From NCBI GenBank assembly GCA_021798135.1, contig JAJZYI010000061.1, positions 1 to 13,056 of the forward strand: a DNA stretch of 13,056 nt, given 5' to 3'. Position 1 is the stretch's first letter. The number at the start of each line of letters is the position of its first letter. This DNA comes from Actinomycetes bacterium (GTDB lineage: Bacteria > Actinomycetota > Acidimicrobiia > Acidimicrobiales > UBA8190). The translations under genes were made by a program, and so were the position numbers. Below the pieces are notes generated by a model. It was not told where the DNA came from and did not search any database. It saw only the letters and a list, made by a program, of their open reading frames with translations. Positions 1 to 4,936 of this stretch are shown one piece after another.

Positions 1-1
1 G

Positions 2-202
2 CGGGCGGCGAGCCCCAAGGGCCGGCTGTCGCGGGGACTGGCAGGCGTCGTCGGTCGGTGCCTGGTCCTGAACACGCCCGGTTCCCCCGCCGGGGCGACC
101 GAGTCCCTCCAGGCGGTGATCGACGTGCTCCCGCACGCGCTGGCCCTGTTGGCCGGCGAGCAGCCGCACCCCCATCCCCGCCCGAGCGAAGCCGACGGCT
201 GA
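2..202 (+). CDS. MogA/MoaB-family molybdopterin adenylyltransferase, C-terminal end (5' truncated by window)
   Basis: Only the last 66 residues and the TGA stop lie in the window. They read as the C-terminus of the MogA/MoaB (MoCF-like) fold: a KGRLSRGLAGVVGRCLVLN segment, then TPGSPAGATESLQAVIDVLPHA, which matches the family's conserved 'LSRG.AG..G..L..NLPGSP.G..E.L....P.L.HAL.LL' ending. Family members bind molybdopterin and adenylylate it with MgATP before MoeA inserts molybdate. The tail after the fold (EQPHPHPRPSEADG) is short and non-conserved. The gene converges on the - strand moaD-moaA-moeA-moaE-mobA genes, so the Moco genes face each other across an 81-base gap. Whether the full gene is a stand-alone MogA/MoaB or the C-terminal half of a MoaC-MogA fusion (known in some actinobacteria) cannot be seen. 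MoaC is otherwise missing here. The family call is firm; the exact symbol is not. Confidence 0.88.
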   Translation, partial: RAASPKGRLSRGLAGVVGRCLVLNTPGSPAGATESLQAVIDVLPHALALLAGEQPHPHPRPSEADG

Positions 203-283
203 CGTCAAGGGCGCCGGCGCCGGTTGCCGTGAGCACCCGGCGAGCGGGCCGACGTCACGAGACGACCGGCGGCGACCGCGGCG
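203..283. other. Convergent intergenic region between mogA-type gene and moaD
   Basis: This is an 81-base gap between two stop codons. It holds a perfect 12-base palindrome, GGCGCCGGCGCC (210-221), and two copies of GACGTCA (201-207 and 251-257). There is no T-tract after a stem on either strand, so I cannot call an intrinsic terminator. A bidirectional termination site would be expected here from the gene layout, but the sequence does not prove one. Confidence 0.4.
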
Positions 284-520
284 TCAGCCGCCGGACACCG
301 GCGGCAGGACGGCGAGCTCGTCGGCGTCGCCGAGCGGCGTGTCGGGGTCGGCGGGCTCGCCGTTGACCCAGATCCGGCTGCCGGCGGCCACGGCGGCGAA
401 GGCCTCCCCGTAGCGCGACGCCGCGGTGGCCAGGGCGGCGCCCACGGTGCGGTCGTCGACGGTGTCGTTGCGGGTGCCCGCCGCCTCCGCCGCCGGCCCG
501 AAGAGCCGGAGCCGGGCCAC
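284..520 (-). CDS. moaD: MoaD, small subunit of molybdopterin synthase (ubiquitin-like sulfur carrier)
   Basis: This encodes 78 residues with the MoaD/ThiS beta-grasp signature: VARLRLFGPAAEAAG at the N-terminus (strand 1 with the typical 'LFG...A...G'), a central helix, WVNGEPADPDTPLGDADELAVLPP, and the terminal Gly-Gly (PPVSGG) that is adenylylated and then thiocarboxylated. In the MoaD2-MoaE2 complex the thiocarboxylate supplies sulfur to cyclic pyranopterin monophosphate. The GTG start at 520-518 lies 2 bases after the moaA stop; no closer-fitting ATG exists and the length is right for the family (about 75-85). No strong Shine-Dalgarno is visible, so translational coupling to moaA is likely. 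It is the last gene of the - strand Moco run. Its partner MoaE is encoded in the same run. Confidence is high. Confidence 0.95.
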   Translation of the reverse strand: MARLRLFGPAAEAAGTRNDTVDDRTVGAALATAASRYGEAFAAVAAGSRIWVNGEPADPDTPLGDADELAVLPPVSGG

Positions 521-522
521 CG

Positions 523-1683
523 TCAGCCGCCGATCATCGACATGGAGCGGCGGGGGCGGAGGAACGCGGGGTCGTCCATGCCGTGCCCGGCCCGCTTGCC
601 GGCCACGGCCTGCCGCAGCAGCGCGGCGACGGCCGCGTCGTCGCCGCCGGCGCGCAGCAGGTCGCGGACCGACAGCTCGTCGTCGGAGAACAGGCAGTTG
701 CGGATCGCCCCGTCCGCTGTCAGGCGCAGCCGGTCGCACCGGCCGCAGAAGGGCCGGGTGACGCTGGCGACCACGCCGATCTCGCCGGGCGCGCCGTCGG
801 CGAAGCGGTACCGCTCGGCGGGAGCCGCGTCCTGGAGCGAGCCGGGCACGGCCTGCAGCGGCCAGCGCGCGGCGATCCTCTGCAGGACGGTCGCCGCCGG
901 GACGACCAGCCCCCGGTCCCAGCGCATCTCGGCGTCGAGCGGCATGAACTCGATGAAGCGCACCACCCGGCCGTGGCGGCGGGCGAGGTCGGCGAAGTCG
1001 AGGATCTCGTCGTCGTTGACGCCGGCGACCAGCACCACGTTGACCTTCAGGGGCAGCAGGCCGGCCTCCTCGGCCGCGCCCATCGCCGCCAGCACGGTGG
1101 CGAGGTCGCCTCGCCGGCGGATGCGGGCGAAGCGGTCCGGCCGCAGCGAGTCGCAGCTGACGTTGACCCGTCGCAGCCCGGCGGCCGCCAGGGACCCGGC
1201 CAGCGCCGCGAGCCGCGTGCCGTTCGTGGTGAGGGCGATGTCGCCGAAGCCGATGGCGGCGAGCTGCGAGACCAGGCCGGCGACGTCGCGGCGCACCAGC
1301 GGCTCGCCGCCGGTGATCCGGACCGACTCCACGCCGAGCCGGTGGGCAACGGCGGCCACCCGGGCGATCTCCTCGAACGTAAGGATGTCGTCGCGGGGCA
1401 GGAACGTGATCCGCTCGTCGGGCAGGCAGTAGGTGCAGCGCAGGTTGCAGCGGTCGGTCACCGAGATCCGCAGGTCCCGGTGCACCCGGCCGAAGCGGTC
1501 GACCAGCGCCCCGTCGGCCAGCGCCCCGTCGGCCAGCGCGTCGTCGGCCCTCGCGCCGTCGGCCAGCGCGCCGTCGGTGGGGCCGCCCGCGTGCGAGCCG
1601 GCATCCGCCGCGTCGGCCAGGGGGGCGGTGGCTGCCGCAGGCGCCGGCGAGCGCCGGATGGCGACGGGGACGCGGTGGGTCAC
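523..1683 (-). CDS. moaA: MoaA, GTP 3',8-cyclase (radical SAM), with an N-terminal repeat extension
   Basis: This encodes 386 residues. The radical-SAM cluster motif CNLRCTYC has Cys79, Cys83 and Cys86, followed by GGEP (125-128). The second 4Fe-4S cluster, which binds GTP, is formed by CGRC (Cys313, Cys316) and Cys330. The protein ends in MSMIGG, the conserved C-terminal Gly-Gly needed for the reaction. MoaA converts GTP to 3',8-cyclo-GTP, the substrate of MoaC, which is not in this window. The GTG start at 1683 overlaps the moeA stop in GTGA, typical of coupled translation. The start leaves about 60 residues before the usual core start (VDRFGRVHRDLRISVTDRCN); that stretch is Ala/Asp-rich and carries five pentapeptide repeats (residues 36-60) encoded by a 15-bp tandem repeat. 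Related MoaA proteins are about 330 residues. The enzyme core looks intact. Confidence 0.96.
   Translation of the reverse strand: MTHRVPVAIRRSPAPAAATAPLADAADAGSHAGGPTDGALADGARADDALADGALADGALVDRFGRVHRDLRISVTDRCNLRCTYCLPDERITFLPRDDILTFEEIARVAAVAHRLGVESVRITGGEPLVRRDVAGLVSQLAAIGFGDIALTTNGTRLAALAGSLAAAGLRRVNVSCDSLRPDRFARIRRRGDLATVLAAMGAAEEAGLLPLKVNVVLVAGVNDDEILDFADLARRHGRVVRFIEFMPLDAEMRWDRGLVVPAATVLQRIAARWPLQAVPGSLQDAAPAERYRFADGAPGEIGVVASVTRPFCGRCDRLRLTADGAIRNCLFSDDELSVRDLLRAGGDDAAVAALLRQAVAGKRAGHGMDDPAFLRPRRSMSMIGG
1504..1578 (-). repeat. Five 15-bp tandem repeats inside moaA (DGALA pentapeptides)
   Basis: Five contiguous 15-base units occupy 1504-1518, 1519-1533, 1534-1548, 1549-1563 and 1564-1578. 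On the + strand the first two are identical (CAGCGCCCCGTCGGC) and the others differ at one to three bases. On the coding strand they give TDGAL-ADGAR-ADDAL-ADGAL-ADGAL. The frame is kept because the unit is a multiple of three. The repeat lies just before the conserved MoaA core, in a segment without a known fold. Confidence 0.9.
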
Positions 1684-2945
1684 CAGCCCGGCTCCAGACC
1701 GAGGTGGGTCCCGCCGTCGGCACCGATCCGCTGGGCGTCGAGCACCATGGCGGCGACGGGCTCGCCGGCGCCGGCGCCGTCGCCGTCGGGGAGGAGCACC
1801 AGGGCGTCGGCATCGGCCATGGCCCGGAGCTGGTGCGATCCCTGCCCACCGGCGGACCGGGCGAGGAGCCGGCCGTCGGCCCCGACCGTCAGGCAGGCGC
1901 GCAGCAGGTGGAGCTTGCCGTCGGGCCGGCGCCGGAACGGCTCGGCGGCGAGCACCCGGAGCACCGGCCGGTCCACCTGGCCGTGCCCGGCCATGGTGCG
2001 CAGGGCCGGGCGCACGAACAGCTCGTAGGACACGAGCGCGGACACCGGGTTCCCGGGGAGGCCGAAGAACGGCGTGCCCGCGTCGCCGATCCGGCCGGCG
2101 GCGAGAGGCTTGGCAGGCTTGATGGCGACCTGCATCCAGCGGGTCCCCGGTCCGCCCATGTCGTCGAGCACCAGCCGGACGACGTCGCGGTCGCCGACGC
2201 TCACGCCGCCGCTGGTGAGCACCGCGTCGCACGAGGCGGTGGCACCGGCGAGCGCCGCCGCCACCGCCGCCTCGTCGTCGGCGGCGACGCCGAGGTCGAC
2301 GGCGTCGAAGCCGTCGGCAGCGAGCGTGGCGAGCAGCGCAGGGCGGTTGCTGTCGCGGATCTTGCCGGGCGGCAGCGGGCCCTCGCCGCCGAACAGCTCG
2401 TCCCCGGTCGACAGCACGCCCACCCGGGGTCGGGGGCGGACGGCGACGCAGCGGACGCCCAGGCTGGCGAGGACGCCGACGTGGGCCGGCGTGAGCGGGG
2501 TGCCGGCCGGGAACACGACGTCCCCGCGGTCGACGTCGTCACCCGGGTGCCGGACGTGCTCCCCGGCATCGACGGCCGACTCGACGACGACGGTGCCATC
2601 GTCGCCGGCACGCGTCCGCTCCACCATGCAGACGGCGTCGGCGCCCGACGGGAGCGGCGCGCCCGTCATGATGCGGGCGGCCTGGCCCGCGCCGACGGTG
2701 AACCTCGGGTCGTCACCGGCCAGGACGGTGCCGACGACCTGGAGCCGGCAGGGGGCGCCGGCGGTGTCGGCGGCCCGGACCGCGTAGCCGTCCATGGCCG
2801 AGCCCACGAACGGCGGGACCGGCTCGGTGGCGACCACGGCCTCGGCCAGCACGCACCCGACGCTCGAGGCGACATCCGACTCCGTCACGGGCAGCGGCGC
2901 GACCTGCTCCAGGACCCACTGCCGGGCCTCGGCCAGGGGGATCAC
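1680..2945 (-). CDS. moeA: MoeA, molybdopterin molybdotransferase
   Basis: This encodes 421 residues, full length for MoeA. PPFVGSAMDGYAVR (44-57) is the conserved domain II/III entry. GVLSTGDELF (176-185), the N200/R201 region and TSGGVSVGDRDVV (244-256) form the MoCF-like active-site domain, followed by KPAKPL (276-281) and GLPGNPVSALVSYELF (295-310). A C-terminal beta-barrel domain IV follows (about 327-403). MoeA uses molybdate to replace the AMP of adenylylated molybdopterin made by the MogA-type protein. The GTG start at 2945 has GAGG at 2955-2952 with a 6-base spacer. It begins 22 bases after moaE and ends in a 4-base GTGA overlap with moaA. Actinobacterial genomes often carry more than one moeA; the sequence cannot tell whether this is the only one. 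Confidence 0.96.
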   Translation of the reverse strand: MIPLAEARQWVLEQVAPLPVTESDVASSVGCVLAEAVVATEPVPPFVGSAMDGYAVRAADTAGAPCRLQVVGTVLAGDDPRFTVGAGQAARIMTGAPLPSGADAVCMVERTRAGDDGTVVVESAVDAGEHVRHPGDDVDRGDVVFPAGTPLTPAHVGVLASLGVRCVAVRPRPRVGVLSTGDELFGGEGPLPPGKIRDSNRPALLATLAADGFDAVDLGVAADDEAAVAAALAGATASCDAVLTSGGVSVGDRDVVRLVLDDMGGPGTRWMQVAIKPAKPLAAGRIGDAGTPFFGLPGNPVSALVSYELFVRPALRTMAGHGQVDRPVLRVLAAEPFRRRPDGKLHLLRACLTVGADGRLLARSAGGQGSHQLRAMADADALVLLPDGDGAGAGEPVAAMVLDAQRIGADGGTHLGLEPGW

Positions 2946-2951
2946 CGGACG

Positions 2952-2955
2952 CCTC
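2952..2955 (-). promoter_or_regulatory. Ribosome binding site fixing the moeA GTG start
   Basis: GAGG on the - strand (2955 to 2952) is followed by six bases and then GTG at 2945. This supports the non-ATG start, which also matches the expected MoeA N-terminus (IPLAEARQWVLEQV). Confidence 0.6.
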
Positions 2956-2967
2956 GCGCCGTCGCGG

Positions 2968-3444
2968 TCACACCGGCCCCAACTCGGCGGGACCGACGAG
3001 GGGCTGCGCGCCGAGGCCCCACCCGGTGCCGCCCGCCCAGGTCTCGCGCTTCCAGACGGGGAGGGCGTGCTTGATCGTGTCGATGCAGAACCGGGCGGCG
3101 TCGAACGCCTCGCCGCGGTGGGGGGTGGAGGCGACCACCAGCACCGACGCCTCGCCTACGGCCAGGGTGCCCACCCGGTGGACGAGGACGAGGCGGCCGA
3201 TCGACGGCCAGCGCTCCCGGGCCGCCGCGGCCACCTCGGCCAGGCGGGGCTCGACCTGCTCGCGGTAGGCCTCGTACTCGACGGCCACGACGTCGTCGCG
3301 TCCCTCGGCGTGGTCGCGGACCGTGCCGACGAAGGTCACGACGGCCCCGCACGACGGCACCACGCACCACGCGGTGGCCTCGGCGACCGGCAGGGGCTCC
3401 TCCGCGCAGGCGATCCAGTCGACCTGCGACGTGTCGGGTGTCAC
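2968..3444 (-). CDS. moaE: MoaE, catalytic large subunit of molybdopterin synthase
   Basis: This encodes 158 residues. GAVVTFVGTVRD (33-44) is the hallmark MoaE motif, followed by LEYEAY-like VEYEAY (55-60), LVLVHRVGTLAVGEASVLV (85-103), STPHRGEAFDA (106-116) and IDTIKHALPVWKRE (121-134). Lys125 and Lys132 correspond to the two catalytic lysines known in E. coli MoaE. The enzyme takes sulfur from MoaD thiocarboxylate to make the dithiolene of molybdopterin. The GTG start at 3444 is chosen because a TAGGCT hexamer sits seven bases upstream, the same geometry as the methyltransferase start at 6464, and because it gives a normal family length. It is separated from mobA by 126 bases of repeat-rich DNA, so it probably begins its own transcription unit with moeA, moaA and moaD. 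Confidence 0.95.
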   Translation of the reverse strand: MTPDTSQVDWIACAEEPLPVAEATAWCVVPSCGAVVTFVGTVRDHAEGRDDVVAVEYEAYREQVEPRLAEVAAAARERWPSIGRLVLVHRVGTLAVGEASVLVVASTPHRGEAFDAARFCIDTIKHALPVWKRETWAGGTGWGLGAQPLVGPAELGPV

Positions 3445-3451
3445 CTCGGCA

Positions 3452-3457
3452 AGCCTA
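3452..3457 (-). promoter_or_regulatory. Putative leaderless promoter -10 box for moaE-moeA-moaA-moaD
   Basis: On the - strand TAGGCT (3457 to 3452) is followed by seven bases and the moaE GTG. A TAnnnT box 6-7 bases before the start codon would place transcription start at the codon itself, as is common in actinobacterial leaderless genes. The same spacing occurs at 6451-6456 before the methyltransferase. No convincing -35 box is seen. Confidence 0.5.
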
Positions 3458-3485
3458 CTCGCCGCGACGGCGACGCTCCTGGTGA

Positions 3486-3583
3486 GGGGCGCCGGGTGTG
3501 GCCGGCGGTGCGTCGGGGCGCCGGGTGTGGCCGGCGGTGCATCAGGGCGCCGGGTGTGGCCGGCGGTGCGTCAGGGGGCCGGG
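3486..3583. repeat. 29-bp tandem repeat with internal hairpins between mobA and moaE
   Basis: Three full units begin at 3486, 3515 and 3544, each 29 bases, with a fourth partial unit from 3573 to about 3583. Units differ at only one or two positions. Each contains a perfect 6-bp inverted repeat, CGCCGG-GTGTGG-CCGGCG (3490-3507, 3519-3536 and 3548-3565), so three stem-loops follow one another. The array supplies the mobA stop codon (3571-3573) and its last three codons. There are no spacers, so it is not a CRISPR. It could end or insulate the mobA transcript, or be an ordinary slippage-expanded block. Confidence 0.9.
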
Positions 3584-4212
3584 TCCCAGGCGATGCCCAG
3601 CCTGGCGAGGTCGTCGGGGGTGTCGGCGTCGGCGAACGCCTCCGCTCCGGCGACGTGCCGCCATCCCGCCTCGTCGAGGAGCACCACGTCCGGGTGGTCG
3701 AGCAGCGGGCGCATGGAGCGCTCGCCGGAGCGCAGCGCGGCCCGCCCGGCGGCCAGCGCGGTTGCCGACCACCGGGCGCACAGGGGCTGGGCGCGGCCGT
3801 CGACGACCGGGACGACGGAGCCGTCCCCGGGGTGGTCGGCGACCAGGCGGACCACCGAGGGCTCCAGGCGCGGGAGGTCGCAGGCCAGCACCACGGCCGG
3901 CCCGCGGTGGCCGAGCGAAGCCAGCAGGTCGGCACCGGCGACCGTGGCCGCCAGCGGGCCGGCGCCCGGCGGCTCCTCCCTGGTGACGTGGTCGCAGCCC
4001 GCCAGGCCCGGGCCGACCTCGACGATCGGGCCGTCGACGCCCGCGGCGAGGCACGAGGCGACGCGCTCGGCCAGCGCCCGCCCGCCGACCAGCAACGACG
4101 CCTTGTCGACGCCCATCCTCCGGCTCCGGCCACCGGTCAGGACGATCCCGGCTGCCGGGCCCGAGGCTGCCGGCTCGCCGTCGTCCGCGGAACCGGGGCC
4201 GCCGGCGCTCAG
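3571..4212 (-). CDS. mobA: MobA-like molybdenum cofactor guanylyltransferase (non-canonical start)
   Basis: This encodes about 213 residues if started at CTG 4212. The nucleotidyltransferase signature GIVLTGGRSRRMGVDKASLL (22-41) is the LxGGxSxRMGxDK motif that binds GTP. CDLPRL (111-116) holds the metal-binding Asp, REEPPGAGPLAA (78-89) is the family's mid motif, and FADADTPDDLARLG (193-206) is the typical ending. MobA transfers GMP from GTP to Mo-molybdopterin. A related function (MocA-type CMP transfer, or a FAD-cofactor-like NTP transferase) is less likely given the neighbours. There is no in-frame ATG, GTG or TTG between the upstream gene's stop and the GG motif; the first ATG falls inside the motif (M33). 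The CTG at 4212-4210 overlaps the preceding TGA as CTGA, so coupled initiation at CTG is my preferred start. A sequence error is possible. Confidence 0.85.
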   Translation of the reverse strand: MSAGGPGSADDGEPAASGPAAGIVLTGGRSRRMGVDKASLLVGGRALAERVASCLAAGVDGPIVEVGPGLAGCDHVTREEPPGAGPLAATVAGADLLASLGHRGPAVVLACDLPRLEPSVVRLVADHPGDGSVVPVVDGRAQPLCARWSATALAAGRAALRSGERSMRPLLDHPDVVLLDEAGWRHVAGAEAFADADTPDDLARLGIAWDPAP

Positions 4213-4604
4213 GTCGACGGGTGCGGCACCGGCGGGACGGAGCCGCCGGGCGCGCGGGTCGATGGGGCGGCGGGGCGGAGGAGGCCGGGGTACTGGCGGG
4301 CGTCGAAGGCGACGACGAACTGGCGGACGGCCGCGGGCAGCGTCACCACCACGGACCGGCGCCACCAGCCCACCCGTTCCACCAGCACTTCGTTCTTGCA
4401 GACCTTCACGCCCTGGATCCTGGCATCGGCCGAGACCACCGCGTCGAGGTAGGCGGCGATGGCGCACTCGCGCGAGCTCGCCGGAACGCCGCGGACGCCG
4501 AGGTTGACCAGGGACCCGGCGACCTCGGCGGGCGTGCCGCCGAGCGAGTCGAGCAGATCGTGCGTCTGCTGCCGGACCGTCGCTCGTTCGCTCATGCGCT
4601 TCAC
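4209..4604 (-). CDS. Hypothetical protein heading the Moco cluster
   Basis: This encodes 131 residues; I do not recognise the family. The core reads as a mixed alpha/beta fold: a predicted helix QQTHDLLDSLGG (13-24), AEVAGSLVNLGVRGV (26-40), SRECAIAAYLDAVVSADARIQGVKV (44-68), then beta-like NEVLVERVGWWRRSVVVTLPAAVRQFVVAFDARQYPGLL (71-109) and a Pro-rich tail. There is no signal peptide, transmembrane helix or cysteine-pair motif. The GTG at 4604 is preferred because GGAGG (4614-4610) lies five bases away; an in-frame ATG at 4595 would be 14 bases from it and gives 128 residues. The stop overlaps mobA by four bases (CTGA), so the two are probably cotranslated, which hints at a Moco- or molybdoenzyme-related job, though linkage alone does not show it. 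Codon use matches the neighbours. Confidence 0.75.
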   Translation of the reverse strand: MKRMSERATVRQQTHDLLDSLGGTPAEVAGSLVNLGVRGVPASSRECAIAAYLDAVVSADARIQGVKVCKNEVLVERVGWWRRSVVVTLPAAVRQFVVAFDARQYPGLLRPAAPSTRAPGGSVPPVPHPST

Positions 4605-4609
4605 GGGCA

Positions 4610-4614
4610 CCTCC
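4610..4614 (-). promoter_or_regulatory. Ribosome binding site deciding GTG 4604 over ATG 4595
   Basis: GGAGG on the - strand (4614 to 4610, inside CGGGGAGG) stands five bases before GTG 4604 and 14 bases before ATG 4595. Normal spacing favours the GTG start for the hypothetical protein. Confidence 0.6.
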
Positions 4615-4857
4615 CCGTAGTCGAGCTCCGGGCCCGCCCCGTGAGGCCGTCGGTGCGCCAGGGCCCGACGGGCCGTCCGGGTACGCGACCCGCTTCCATT
4701 CTCCCCCAACACGGCCGCTCGTGCCTCATGAATTTTCTGTTTCGACGGGGCCTGGGCCGGCCGGACCCGTCGCAGCGGGGAGCGCAGGCCGGCGGACCGG
4801 TCGCCGGCCGCCCGGCCGGCGTCACGAACCGGCGGAGCGTGGCGGCAGCGTCGTTGC

Positions 4858-4932
4858 GGGTGGCCGTGGGCCGGCGGCGGGGCAGGGTGTGCGGGGTGGC
4901 CGTGGGCCGGCGGCGGGGCAGGGTGTGCGGGG
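4858..4932. repeat. 36-bp tandem duplication, intergenic
   Basis: Two exact 36-base copies (4858-4893 and 4894-4929) begin GGGTGGCCGTGGGCCGGCGG, and three more bases match into a third. It ends just beyond the DUF4388 stop codon (4937). It contains GGCC-GTG-GGCC but no strong long stem. The sequence differs from the 29-bp array, although both include a GTGGCCG/GCCGGCGG-like core. Confidence 0.9.
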
Positions 4933-4936
4933 CGGC

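Larger units (their letters stand above)
4605..4936. other. 332-base gene-free stretch upstream of the Moco cluster
   Basis: This lies between the start of the hypothetical gene and the stop of the DUF4388 gene, both on the - strand. It holds the 36-bp duplication (4858-4932) and a small AT-rich island around 4727-4743 (ATGAATTTTCTGTTTCG on the + strand), unusual in this GC-rich DNA. A promoter for the hypothetical-mobA unit should lie here. A weak -10-like GAGAAT (- strand, about 4702-4697) is present, but no matching -35 is at a good distance, so I do not call a promoter. The reading frames across it are Pro/Arg/His-rich, with no recognisable domain and no supported start. Confidence 0.5.

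Noticed and set aside
200..257. TGACGTCA palindrome and a second GACGTCA 50 bases away as an operator pair
   Set aside because: Both lie after stop codons in a convergent gap, one inside the stop codon itself; GC-rich chance matches are likely.
58..366. + strand 102-codon open frame over the left end
   Set aside because: Out of frame with the MogA/MoaB C-terminus and antisense to moaD; composition is Arg/Ala shadow.
523..2232. Extended moaA frame starting upstream within moeA
   Set aside because: The extra N-terminus is Arg/Ala-rich shadow of moeA. The GTG overlapping the moeA stop gives a sensible MoaA.
3486..3583. 29-bp repeats as a CRISPR array
   Set aside because: Units are directly adjacent with no spacers, and no cas gene is nearby.
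4686..4745. sigma70-like promoter in the AT-rich island upstream of the hypothetical gene
   Set aside because: No -10/-35 pair at 16-18 base spacing could be found; only single weak boxes.
4601..4825. Small - strand open frame (74 codons) in the gene-free stretch
   Set aside because: Arg/Pro/Gly-rich, no ribosome binding site that decides it, no family resemblance, and it runs into the start region of the hypothetical gene.
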